Below, piece after piece: positions 55,121 to 63,471 of a stretch of DNA of 64,000 nt. A program made the translations under genes and the position numbers. Positions within the stretch are counted from its first letter, which is position 1. The number at the start of each line of letters is the position of its first letter. The DNA is from Bacteroidota bacterium. Its GTDB lineage: Bacteria > Bacteroidota > Bacteroidia > Chitinophagales > Chitinophagaceae. Where the stretch lies: positions 1-64,000 of the forward strand of contig JAFDXO010000196.1 of assembly GCA_018267925.1 (NCBI GenBank), read 5' to 3'. The notes beneath the pieces are model-generated. The model did not search any database. It was not told where the DNA came from and saw only the letters and a list, made by a program, of their open reading frames with translations.

Positions 55121-56341
55121 ATGAACTCAACATATTACGACATAATCATTATAGGAGGAGGAATTGTAGGATTAGCCACAGCCTATAAAATTACATTACA
55201 AAATCCTAATAAATCAATTTTAGTACTTGAAAAAGAAAATGAAGTTGCAGCGCACCAAACTAGTCATAATTCGGGAGTCATTCATTCTGGAATATACTAC
55301 AAACCCGGTTCCTATAAGGCTATAAATTGTGTGTCAGGCAGACGCGAATTAGTCGAATTTGCAAAGCAGTATCAGATTCCTCATGATATATGCGGGAAAA
55401 TTATTGTAGCCACACAAAACAGTGAATTAGCTCACTTAAATAAAGTGTTCAATAATGGAAAAGCTAATGATGTAGAAGGAATAGAAATGATTTCTGCTCA
55501 ACAGATAAAAGAGATAGAACCTCATTGCGTTGGCATCTCAGGGATTTGGGTGCCCTGTACCGGCATTATTGATTATGGTGATGTTGCCAGAAAATATGTT
55601 GAACTTATTCAGGCTAAAAATAATAATAACAAAGTACTTACTTCTTATGAAGTAGTTGGATTTGAAAAAAAGGGAGATACTACTGATGTTATAACAAAGA
55701 AAGGAACGTTTAATGCAAAGTATATAATTTCTTGTGCGGGATTACAAGCTGATAGAATTACTCATAAAGATAAAGTGAAAACAGATTCGGCAATTGTTGG
55801 ATTTCGTGGTGATTATTATGATCTAACAGAAAAAGGAAAAACAAAAGTTAGGAATTTAATTTATCCGGTTCCAAACCCCCAATTTCCATTTTTAGGAATA
55901 CATTTTACACGAATGATAAAAGGAGGAGTAGAATGTGGTCCTAATGCTGTTTTTGTTTTTGACAGAGAAGGATATAGTAAAACTGCATTTAGTTTTAAAG
56001 ATACCGTTGAAGCATTTAGTTTTAAAGGAACTTGGAAATTTTTTGCTAAACATTGGAAATTTGGCTTAGACGAATATCGAGGTGCATTTAGTAAATCATT
56101 TTTCTTGAAGCGTTTGCGTACTTTAATTCCCGACTTGCAAGCAGATGATATTGAACCTTCTCGTTGTGGAATTAGAGCTATGGCTTTAAGTGAACAAGGA
56201 AACATGTTAGATGACTTTAAAATTGAATTTAAAGGCAACTCAATGCATGTGATTAATTCGCCATCACCCGCAGCTACGGCATCGTTGGCTTATGGTAACG
56301 AAATTGCTACGCAAGCTAAAACGCATTTTAAATTCGATTAG
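55121..56341 (+). CDS. lhgO: L-2-hydroxyglutarate oxidase
   Basis: An FAD-dependent oxidase of 406 residues that turns L-2-hydroxyglutarate into 2-oxoglutarate, removing a metabolic side product. The FAD motif IIIGGGIVGLATAYKI is at the N-terminus, followed by HNSGVIHSGIYYKPGSYKA, YPVPNPQFPFLGIHFTRMI, GGVECGPNAVFVFDREGY, the substrate region CGIRAMALSEQGNMLDDF and the terminal HVINSPSPAATASLAYG. Its codons are AT-richer than those of rocD. It appears monocistronic. Confidence 0.93.
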   Translation: MNSTYYDIIIIGGGIVGLATAYKITLQNPNKSILVLEKENEVAAHQTSHNSGVIHSGIYYKPGSYKAINCVSGRRELVEFAKQYQIPHDICGKIIVATQNSELAHLNKVFNNGKANDVEGIEMISAQQIKEIEPHCVGISGIWVPCTGIIDYGDVARKYVELIQAKNNNNKVLTSYEVVGFEKKGDTTDVITKKGTFNAKYIISCAGLQADRITHKDKVKTDSAIVGFRGDYYDLTEKGKTKVRNLIYPVPNPQFPFLGIHFTRMIKGGVECGPNAVFVFDREGYSKTAFSFKDTVEAFSFKGTWKFFAKHWKFGLDEYRGAFSKSFFLKRLRTLIPDLQADDIEPSRCGIRAMALSEQGNMLDDFKIEFKGNSMHVINSPSPAATASLAYGNEIATQAKTHFKFD

Positions 56342-56472
56342 TACAAACGCAAGTATTGTTTTTCAAAATCAAATCACTAAATTTGGGTTGACTAAATATG
56401 GCTAAAATTTAGTAACTCCTTAATCACACACCAAACTAGCTTACTGTAGCAAGTGTTTCCCCCCAAAAAATT

Positions 56473-57012
56473 ATGAAACCAATAATCAAACTGTATTTAA
56501 AGGCTTTTGTGCTTATAGCAATTTCTTCTTTTGGAGTAATGATTCTATTAAGTTTAAGCGACTTTAGTAAAAAAATCATTTTAAAAGATATAATAACATC
56601 ATTGTTTTTTGGGTTATTTATGTCATTAATATTAGTATCCTATCATTTGTATAGGATTAAAAAAAATGGAATTAAAATTATTACAGATGACAATATTGGA
56701 GTAAATCAAACTTTAACAATAGAAACAAAATTATGTTTAAATGAGGTTATTCAGAAAATCAAAATAGACCCAAATTTTGGAAAAATGAAAATGAAGGTAG
56801 TTGAAAATGGAATTATTCTTGAAACAAGAACGACAATGAAATCTTGGGGAGAGGCAATTAAAATCATTATGAATTCAAATAAAGAAAATTTATTCAAATA
56901 TCAAGTATCAAGTAGCCCAAAATTGAAAACGACAATAGTAGATTACGGAAAGAATTTAGAAAACATAAATAAAATTGAAAACCTAATAATAACACACCCT
57001 AACAACTTGTGA
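56473..57012 (+). CDS. Hypothetical membrane-anchored protein
   Basis: A 179-residue protein of unknown family. Two N-terminal hydrophobic helices (LKAFVLIAISSFGVMILLSL and DIITSLFFGLFMSLILVSYH) are followed by a soluble C-terminal domain of about 115 residues with alternating strands (FGKMKMKVVENGIILETRTT). It is markedly AT-rich with many AAA, ATT and ATA codons, unlike its neighbours, which may mean recent acquisition. The start follows a C6A6 run, with no recognisable ribosome-binding site. Confidence 0.65.
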   Translation: MKPIIKLYLKAFVLIAISSFGVMILLSLSDFSKKIILKDIITSLFFGLFMSLILVSYHLYRIKKNGIKIITDDNIGVNQTLTIETKLCLNEVIQKIKIDPNFGKMKMKVVENGIILETRTTMKSWGEAIKIIMNSNKENLFKYQVSSSPKLKTTIVDYGKNLENINKIENLIITHPNNL

Positions 57013-57331
57013 CTTTGTAAAGTGTGTAGCACCAACAAGGCACTGTTGAGCGGAATCGGTTAGTATGGAAATGCAGTGAAGAAAAAAGAGCTATACTATC
57101 CAATTTGTCATCTTGAGTATTCAGAAAAGTTTTGAATAAATAAACTAAATGTATTTATTACAAATACTTACTTATAAATATAAAAATAGGAAGAGCGAAG
57201 ACATTACAGTCAGTTTGTCCAAATGGCGATTTCGGTGATTAATTGAGCATTTCACCTCGCATTATCCCTTTCGTTATGTAGAAATTTGTTACTCCGTAGC
57301 CCTCTAATTTGCTAAGAGTTAAAAAACGTTA
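57013..57331. other. 319-base intergenic region without a gene
   Basis: It lies between the hypothetical gene and the 3' end of hldD. I see no supported coding frame, RNA or strong terminator. It is AT-rich with some mixed sequence (GCACCAACAAGGCACTGTTG) near 57030-57050 that could be decayed coding or cassette-boundary sequence, but nothing firm. Confidence 0.5.
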
Positions 57332-58312
57332 TTAGAAATAGATTTCTTTTTCAAGGTAGTCTGCTACATATTCTTGTACACCCTCTTCCAAACTGGTGAA
57401 AGGCTCTGCATAACCTGCCTTTCTTATTTTGTGCATATCGGCTTCCGTAAAATATTGATATTTATCCCGAATATCTTCTGGTGTATCTACAAACTCAATA
57501 TTGGGCTGAAGGTTCAGGGTTTTAAATATGGCATGAACGAGGTCAAGAAAACTTCTTGCCTTACCCGAGCCTACATTGTAAAGTCCGTTTTGGGGTTGGT
57601 TTTGCATCAACCATACACACATTTTCACAACATCTTTTACAAACACAAAGTCGCGCATTTGTTCTCCGTCTTTAAAATCCGGGCGATGCGAACGAAATAA
57701 GCAAACTGAGCCTGTTTTACGAATTTGATAGAACGCATGAAAAACAACGGATGCCATACGTCCCTTATGATATTCATTAGGTCCGTAAACATTAAAAAAC
57801 TTAACACCAGCCCAAAATGGCGGCATTTCGCTTTGCTTCAATGCCCAAATGTCAAAATCGTTTTTGGATTGTCCATAAGGATTGAGGGGATGCAACTTTG
57901 AAACTATAGAATGGTCGTCTTTGTAACCAAATTCTCCATTTCCATAAGTGGCAGCTGATGAAGCATACACTAAAGGAATTTCTTGTCGGGTACAATATTC
58001 CCATACTGTTTTAGAATAGTCTAAATTCCACTTACGATGCACTTCATAGTCCATTTCAGTGGTGTCGGTTCTTGCACCAAGGTGAAAAACAGCTTTGACT
58101 GTTCCTTTATGAGTTTTTGTCCAATTTGCAAATTGCTCTCTATGGACTTTTAAAATAAACTTTTTACCGACCAAGTTTTTCACCTTTGCCTTGTCAGAAA
58201 AATCGTCCACCAAAATTAGATTGTTAAAACCTGCTCGGTTTAAAAAACCCGTTAAATAACTGCCGATAAATCCGGCTGCGCCGGTAATAACAATGGAATC
58301 TTCTGTTTGCAT
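57332..58312 (-). CDS. hldD: ADP-L-glycero-D-manno-heptose-6-epimerase
   Basis: HldD (also RfaD) makes the heptose precursor for lipopolysaccharide core. The 326-residue extended SDR shows the Rossmann motif VITGAAGFIGSYLTGFLNRA, IILVDDF-type dinucleotide binding (NLILVDDFSDKAKVKNLVG), HLGARTDTTEMDYEVH, the catalytic YxxxK in NPYGQSKNDFDIW, and FKDGEQMRDFVFVKDVVKMC. ATG 58312 gives a complete N-terminus. Other heptose genes are not in the window. Confidence 0.93.
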   Translation of the reverse strand: MQTEDSIVITGAAGFIGSYLTGFLNRAGFNNLILVDDFSDKAKVKNLVGKKFILKVHREQFANWTKTHKGTVKAVFHLGARTDTTEMDYEVHRKWNLDYSKTVWEYCTRQEIPLVYASSAATYGNGEFGYKDDHSIVSKLHPLNPYGQSKNDFDIWALKQSEMPPFWAGVKFFNVYGPNEYHKGRMASVVFHAFYQIRKTGSVCLFRSHRPDFKDGEQMRDFVFVKDVVKMCVWLMQNQPQNGLYNVGSGKARSFLDLVHAIFKTLNLQPNIEFVDTPEDIRDKYQYFTEADMHKIRKAGYAEPFTSLEEGVQEYVADYLEKEIYF

Positions 58313-58436
58313 GAAATAGCTTAATGGTGAAACAATTCGATGTTTTCAGCTTAAAAACATAATCTGATAACAGCGAGGTCAAGCTACACAATCAGTATAG
58401 CTTACACCGCAAGAGAATAGAAAACGAAGCCTGCAA

Positions 58437-58622
58437 TTAATGGCTACCGGCATGTTCCGTAGTGTGCACCGCCTCATTGTGACCTTCTGTATCATTACTT
58501 TCAACTTTTACAAAGTTGACGGCAGCAATAAACAATATGGTCAAAACAATGGCAAACCAAAAAGCGGCATTGGCAGAAGTCTTGGGAGTGTTTTTAGAAT
58601 GTGGATGCGCTTCGTGCGACAT
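58437..58622 (-). CDS. His-rich single-helix microprotein
   Basis: A 61-residue protein with one central helix (ANAAFWFAIVLTILFIAAVN) flanked by His-rich ends (SHEAHPHSKN and HNEAVHTTEHAGSH). The start is ATG 58622; the frame begins at a TTG two codons earlier. A TACATTTG box at 58650-58657 supports expression. It may bind a metal or assist a membrane complex, but no family is recognised. It lies 75 bases downstream of the dioxygenase gene. Confidence 0.65.
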   Translation of the reverse strand: MSHEAHPHSKNTPKTSANAAFWFAIVLTILFIAAVNFVKVESNDTEGHNEAVHTTEHAGSH

Positions 58623-58649
58623 GGTCAATCGTTTTTAAAAAATGAAGTA

Positions 58650-58657
58650 CAAATGTA
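58650..58657 (-). promoter_or_regulatory. -7 box of the His-rich microprotein gene
   Basis: Minus strand TACATTTG, an exact TAnnTTTG match 27 bases before ATG 58622. Confidence 0.45.
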
Positions 58658-58697
58658 AGCTCTAATTTTTGGCTTTGTCAATAGCTATTAAACACAA

Positions 58698-59219
58698 TCA
58701 CTTTTGTGGTGGTTGCATTAGGTGACCACAAGATTTACAAGTTCTTTTTTCTACATCAGAATAAAACTTTTCCATTACCGGTGGCAATTGCTTTACAATA
58801 TCCGTAAGCTCAAAAAACTCTTCATGAAGCTTATGTCCGCATTGTTCGCAAAACCACATAAAGCCGTCAATTTCTTTACCTTGGCGCACCTTTTCAATCA
58901 CCAAGCCTACGGTGTTGGCTCCTCGTTGAGGGGAATGGGGAGTTTTAGCCGGTAAAAGAAAAATTTCTCCTTGCCGAATGGGGATGTCCACTATCTTACC
59001 GTCTTCTTGAATGCGAACATTGACATCGCCTTCCAACTGATAAAAAAGTTCTTCACTTTCGTTGTAGTGAAAATCTTTTCGGCTATTAGGTCCACCGACT
59101 ACCATAACGATAAAATCTTCGGTGTTATGATATACCGTTTGATTGCCAACAGGTGGTTTTAAGAGATGCCGATTGTTATCTATCCATTGATGAAGATTAA
59201 AAGGGCGAAGAACTGCCAT
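58698..59219 (-). CDS. nbaC: 3-hydroxyanthranilate 3,4-dioxygenase
   Basis: It opens the ring of 3-hydroxyanthranilate in the kynurenine route from tryptophan, giving the precursor of quinolinate. The 173-residue cupin has the active-site metal ligands in KDFHYNESEELFYQLEGDV (His and Glu) and PAKTPHSPQRG (His). Two CxxC pairs at the C-terminus (FCEQCGHKLH and CKSCGHLM) bind the structural rubredoxin-like metal of bacterial enzymes. Other kynurenine genes are not in the window. Confidence 0.94.
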   Translation of the reverse strand: MAVLRPFNLHQWIDNNRHLLKPPVGNQTVYHNTEDFIVMVVGGPNSRKDFHYNESEELFYQLEGDVNVRIQEDGKIVDIPIRQGEIFLLPAKTPHSPQRGANTVGLVIEKVRQGKEIDGFMWFCEQCGHKLHEEFFELTDIVKQLPPVMEKFYSDVEKRTCKSCGHLMQPPQK

Positions 59220-59255
59220 AGTAGAAGTTTTATTAGTGAAAAAATAAAGACTGAA

Positions 59256-60524
59256 TTACAAAGGTTGAAGCACTTTCATCTTCACCGTTTCTATGCGTGT
59301 TTCACTGACCAAAAGTATATCAAATTCATACAAGCCAATGATGATACGTTCTTTCAGTTTCGGGATGTTTTCTTGGTTAGCAACAATGTAACCAGAAAGC
59401 GTTTCCGAACCATCTGTAGGAAAGTGAAAACCATATTTTTCATTTAGGTAATCAAGCTCCAGCCTACCTGAAAAAATGTATTCGTTTTCAGCAATTTGAT
59501 TTTCTACATATTCCGGCACATCGTATTCATCACGGATGTCGCCAAAAATCTCTTCCAGCACATCTTCCATCGTTACTATACCGGCTGTTCCTCCAAATTC
59601 ATCTATTACCCAAGCCACGCTCTTATGATCTTTCGTAAAACGATTCATCAAATCCACTGCACTCATAGCTTCGGGAATTGCGGTAATGGTATGTAAAATT
59701 TCGCGTAAGGTTTTGGGTCGGCGGTTGAGATCCAAATGATGTAAATAGCCTACAATGGTATCTACCGTTCCTTCATACACGATGATTTTTGAGAGCTGTG
59801 TTTCAATAAATTTATGTCGCACTTCTAACAAAGGCGTATTTACATCAACCCCTACAATTTCATTACGTGGCACCATACACTTTCGCACTTTTACGTTGAC
59901 GAGGTACAGTGCATTTTCGAAGAGTTCTGTATTTACATCGTTGCTTTCCGCCTCATGTCCATGCAAACTTTGCTTCACAAAATGTTCTAAATCTACCCTA
60001 TTGAAAACGGCTCTATTTTCTTTGATTCGCACATTGAACAAGTACTTGAGTATAAACTCAGAAATAGCTACAAAAACTTTGGCAATAGGGAAAAGAAGAT
60101 TATACATCAACCACATGGGTACTGCAAACAGTGTCAATACGGCTTCAGCTTTCGTTCGAAAAATAGCTTTAGGTAAAAATTCGGCAAACAGCAAAATGAC
60201 AACCGTAGCAATAAATGTATCGGCAATGAGAATAACATATTCCGATTGAAGAAAAGGTGGTAATAATGTAAGGAAAGGTTGAGTGACTCTTGTCATTAGC
60301 AGGCCATAGATGACCAATACTATATTGACCCCTAATAAGCTGGTTCCGATAAACTCGGCTGGATGTTCTACAAATCGCCCCAAGATTCGACCGGAAAGCC
60401 CACCTTGCTTTTTTTTTAGCTCAATGTTGATTTTGTTGGCAGAAATAAATGCTATTTCCGTTCCGGCAAAAAAACCGATCAGCAAAATACAGCCTAAAAT
60501 ATACCACAATAGATGTACATCCAT
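59256..60524 (-). CDS. CNNM/CorC-type membrane protein with CBS domains
   Basis: A 422-residue protein of the hemolysin/CNNM family linked to Mg or Co transport. The N-terminal DUF21 has about four helices (LWYILGCILLIGFFAGTEIA). Two CBS domains follow (MVPRNEIVGVDVNTPLLEV; IPEAMSAVDLMNRFTKDHK), then the signature FGGTAGIVTMEDVLEEIFGD and a C-terminal CorC_HlyC domain. A TAACTTTG box lies eight bases before the start. It is probably a metal exporter, by family. Confidence 0.92.
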   Translation of the reverse strand: MDVHLLWYILGCILLIGFFAGTEIAFISANKINIELKKKQGGLSGRILGRFVEHPAEFIGTSLLGVNIVLVIYGLLMTRVTQPFLTLLPPFLQSEYVILIADTFIATVVILLFAEFLPKAIFRTKAEAVLTLFAVPMWLMYNLLFPIAKVFVAISEFILKYLFNVRIKENRAVFNRVDLEHFVKQSLHGHEAESNDVNTELFENALYLVNVKVRKCMVPRNEIVGVDVNTPLLEVRHKFIETQLSKIIVYEGTVDTIVGYLHHLDLNRRPKTLREILHTITAIPEAMSAVDLMNRFTKDHKSVAWVIDEFGGTAGIVTMEDVLEEIFGDIRDEYDVPEYVENQIAENEYIFSGRLELDYLNEKYGFHFPTDGSETLSGYIVANQENIPKLKERIIIGLYEFDILLVSETRIETVKMKVLQPL

Positions 60525-60532
60525 AGATTAAC

Positions 60533-60540
60533 CAAAGTTA
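60533..60540 (-). promoter_or_regulatory. -7 box of the CNNM/CorC gene
   Basis: Minus strand TAACTTTG, eight bases before the ATG at 60524. Near-leaderless. Confidence 0.5.
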
Positions 60541-60575
60541 ATAAAGCTGTTCAAAAAATTCCTACTCAAAATAAA

Positions 60576-61712
60576 TTACTTCCCCTTCTTGCATATAGAT
60601 ACATACACCGCGACTAAGGCTATGAGCAATGGAGATAATTCTAAAATTGGTAATTGTTGAACATGAAAAAAATGCAGCAGTAAGGAAATGACCAATAAAA
60701 TAGTAGCAATGATGGTGTACCGACACTTTTTTCTTTTGGGTGCAAATGCTAATACAAGGTTAGTGGGTAAAGCCCATAAGAGGTTGTAATTGTTTTGGCA
60801 AGCTTGATGATCGGTGGCAAACCACATCATGAGTATAAAACAACCTATGAAACCAGAAAGAAATAACAGTAAAAAAGTCATGACTTGTCCAAGTTTTTTC
60901 CAACCGGGAATGACAAGCCCCAACATGGTTAATAGAGCAATAGCAAGGGTTAACAGTAAGGGTTGATTGATGCCTGCCGGTAATGGCTTAGGGGCATCTA
61001 ACACTAAAACCGGCGAGCCGGCAACCCGCTGAGATTTATATGTAGCACTACTGACAGCTTGTTGCAAACAATCTGGCAAAAACATACAATCATCATTAGT
61101 CATGACCTTATCAATTTTACTGCCCAACAATAGGTTGACACCAAAACGTTGCCAATGAACTCGATAAAAATATTGGTTCATCAATTGGCGATAAGTGAGC
61201 GATTGTCCCTTGGGTAGTGCATTACCAAACTGAAATGAGGCTCCTAAAGCACGCTGAAAAACATCTCGAATCCGGGTTGCACAATTATCCAAAAAGAAAT
61301 CGTACTTGTAATACTTGTGTTCGTCCATAGCATTCCAAGTCAAATATTCATACACCGCGCTTTTTGCTATACCCGGCAGGTGTAATTCTTGCTCTGTAAT
61401 GCTTCGCTTCGCTTGGGCATATTCCTGAACAAAGTTTTCAAAGGGATAAAAGGAAAGGTAGTAGAGGAGTTTTCCTTGCGTAAACTGTAAAAGAAAATCT
61501 TCACCAAAAGCAAAAGTTCCATAGTTGTAAACGATGTCTTGATGTGTTGTGCTATCTGTAACACGGATAGCCGTATGTCCAAAAGTTTCCCAAGGCTCTA
61601 CACCTGTTCCGCAGGTCAGCAAGCTGATGCGTAGATGGGAAGTGTCCGTTTGAGCAAAAGAAAGATGGGTAATGAAAAGTGCTGTAAAAAATAAAATCAG
61701 TACACGAAACAT
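60576..61712 (-). CDS. DUF4105 membrane protein
   Basis: A 378-residue protein with a signal peptide (FRVLILFFTALFITHLSFAQ), an exported N-terminal domain of about 220 residues, and about four or five C-terminal helices. The DUF4105 elements are LLTCGTGVEPWETFGHTAIR and YDFFLDNCATRIRDVFQRAL, with conserved Cys and His as candidate catalytic residues. Members of this family in Bacteroides have been proposed to N-acylate lipoproteins; that role is inference here. The start is ATG 61712, which places the signal peptide at the N-terminus; a TTACTTTG box lies just upstream. Confidence 0.82.
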   Translation of the reverse strand: MFRVLILFFTALFITHLSFAQTDTSHLRISLLTCGTGVEPWETFGHTAIRVTDSTTHQDIVYNYGTFAFGEDFLLQFTQGKLLYYLSFYPFENFVQEYAQAKRSITEQELHLPGIAKSAVYEYLTWNAMDEHKYYKYDFFLDNCATRIRDVFQRALGASFQFGNALPKGQSLTYRQLMNQYFYRVHWQRFGVNLLLGSKIDKVMTNDDCMFLPDCLQQAVSSATYKSQRVAGSPVLVLDAPKPLPAGINQPLLLTLAIALLTMLGLVIPGWKKLGQVMTFLLLFLSGFIGCFILMMWFATDHQACQNNYNLLWALPTNLVLAFAPKRKKCRYTIIATILLVISLLLHFFHVQQLPILELSPLLIALVAVYVSICKKGK

Positions 61713-61842
61713 AGCGGCAAAGTAAGCAAAAAGCTTGTCTGAAAGCATTGTTTAAATTTCACGAAGTATATTCCTTACATTAGAGGTGTGGCAGACAAAT
61801 TGAGGATAAACAAGTAGTCATAAAAGCAACTTTTCGGTTAGC

Positions 61843-62871
61843 ATGATCACCAAGCGACTCACTGAAGGCATTCAGTCCTTATCACCCGCCTATTTCTCTT
61901 TGCCTATGGCAACGGGCATTATAGCGATTGCTTCTTTTACAATCGGGTATTCAACTATAGGCTCCATCCTGTTGTGGGTCAATAATATAGCTATTTTAGC
62001 CTTAGTTCTATTGCTGTTGATTCGAGTCATTTTTTTCTTTCCTCTTTTTCTTTCCGATTTAGATTCTCAAAATAAGGGTAGTGAGTTTTTATCTATTGTA
62101 GCGGCTCTATCCCTTTGTGGGTCTGCTAATTTGCTGATTGCCCATCGCCATGCTTTGGCAGATTTTTGTCTAATATCAGCCATTTTTTTATGGACTGTAT
62201 TTTCCTATGGTTTTCTTTTTAAAATGGTTCGGAGGAATCGGAAACATTCGCTTTATCAGGGCATTGACGGAGCTTGGCTATTATTGGTCGTGTCTTTAGA
62301 GGGGCTATCTATACTCAGTAATTTATTAGCTGAAATTCACCCGCCAATTCATGAGCTTTTATTCTTAATTGCGCTTGGGTTTCATTTGCTTGGCATGTGG
62401 TTCTATTTAACCATCATCATGCTTTTATTTTACCGACTACTATTCTTGCCTTGGCGTGATTTAGATTTTAATGCTTCATATTGGATTACGATGGGTGCAG
62501 CTAGCATCATTACACTGGCCGGATCTATGTTTATTCAATCGCTTCCACAAAGCAATTTATTGGATAGCATCATTCCAAGCATCAAAGTGGCAACAATCTT
62601 TTTTTGGGTTGTAGCCTGCTGGTGGATTCCTTTATTGGTATATTTAGAAATAGAGAAGCTTCGTCATACATCGTTTCGATACCATGCAGGAAGTTGGAGC
62701 TTTGTGTTTCCATTGGGTGTCTTCACCATGTGCACTTGGCATCTGGCGCAAGTCATGCAAATCCCCTACCTGAAACTGATTCCTGAAAAAACTATTTTTT
62801 TAGCTTGGATAGCATGGATTGTTGTCTTTATAGCCATGTGTCAAAAATGGATAACTGCCAAAAAAAATTAA
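61843..62871 (+). CDS. TDT-family (TehA/SLAC1-like) transporter
   Basis: A 342-residue membrane protein with about ten helices. The N-terminal LSPAYFSLPMATGIIAIASF and the later GFHLLGMWFYLTIIMLLFYR and CTWHLAQVMQIPYLKL fit the tellurite-resistance/dicarboxylate transporter family, related to SLAC1 anion channels. The substrate is unknown. It is divergent from the DUF4105 gene and precedes umuD by about 100 bases. Confidence 0.85.
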   Translation: MITKRLTEGIQSLSPAYFSLPMATGIIAIASFTIGYSTIGSILLWVNNIAILALVLLLLIRVIFFFPLFLSDLDSQNKGSEFLSIVAALSLCGSANLLIAHRHALADFCLISAIFLWTVFSYGFLFKMVRRNRKHSLYQGIDGAWLLLVVSLEGLSILSNLLAEIHPPIHELLFLIALGFHLLGMWFYLTIIMLLFYRLLFLPWRDLDFNASYWITMGAASIITLAGSMFIQSLPQSNLLDSIIPSIKVATIFFWVVACWWIPLLVYLEIEKLRHTSFRYHAGSWSFVFPLGVFTMCTWHLAQVMQIPYLKLIPEKTIFLAWIAWIVVFIAMCQKWITAKKN

Positions 62872-62974
62872 AGAAAACTACTCTTTGAAATTTTACTTCA
62901 ACTACACCTCTGCTCCACCTTATTATAGAGCATATCAATAACAAACTACGCCTAAAATAGGCTACTTTTAAACT

Positions 62975-63466
62975 GTGATAAAAAAGGAGGAAATATACTC
63001 TCCGGGTAAAATAGCAATGGCTCCATTAAAACTTCATACCGGCAACCTAATTGACATTTTTTCGGCAGACACCGCATCAACATTAGAGTTGCCCTATGTG
63101 AATGCAAACATTAGTGCGGGATTTCCCTCGCCAGCCTTAGATTTTATTGACCTGACCATTGACCTAAACAAGCATCTCATCAAACACCCTTCTGCCACTT
63201 TTTACGGGCGTGTGAAAGGAGTATCCCTCAAAAACGCAGGGATTGATGATGGCGATTTGCTAATCATAGACCGAAGCATTGAACCCACGAATGGTAAAAT
63301 TGCAGTTTGTCATATAGATGGAGAGTTTACCGCCAAACGAATTAAGATAGCTAAAGGTGAGATTTGGTTAAATCCTGAAAATGAGAAATATCAACCCATT
63401 CGAGTAACGGAAGAAAACAATTTCTTGATCTGGGGGATTGTTACACACGTTATTAAAGACGTTTAA
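62975..63466 (+). CDS. umuD: UmuD-like S24 peptidase (error-prone polymerase subunit)
   Basis: A LexA/UmuD-like protein of 163 residues that self-cleaves on RecA filaments and partners UmuC in translesion DNA synthesis. The cleavage site is Ala-Gly near residue 48 in [13 protein letters not shown]. The catalytic Ser is near residue 84 in [20 protein letters not shown], and Lys near residue 121 in DGEFTAKRI. The usual GDSM around the Ser is GVSL here. GTG 62975 is the favoured start, four bases after a TACTTTTA box; ATG 63017 is a shorter alternative. umuC starts 5 bases after the stop. Confidence 0.93.
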   Translation: MIKKEEIYSPGKIAMAPLKLHTGNLIDIFSADTASTLELPYVNANISAGFPSPALDFIDLTIDLNKHLIKHPSATFYGRVKGVSLKNAGIDDGDLLIIDRSIEPTNGKIAVCHIDGEFTAKRIKIAKGEIWLNPENEKYQPIRVTEENNFLIWGIVTHVIKDV

Positions 63467-63471
63467 AGAAA

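Noticed and set aside
57000..57070. Integron attC-like site after the unknown gene (CCTAAC ... GTTAG)
   Set aside because: The ends only partly match the core sites, inner pairing is poor, and there is no integrase or cassette array.
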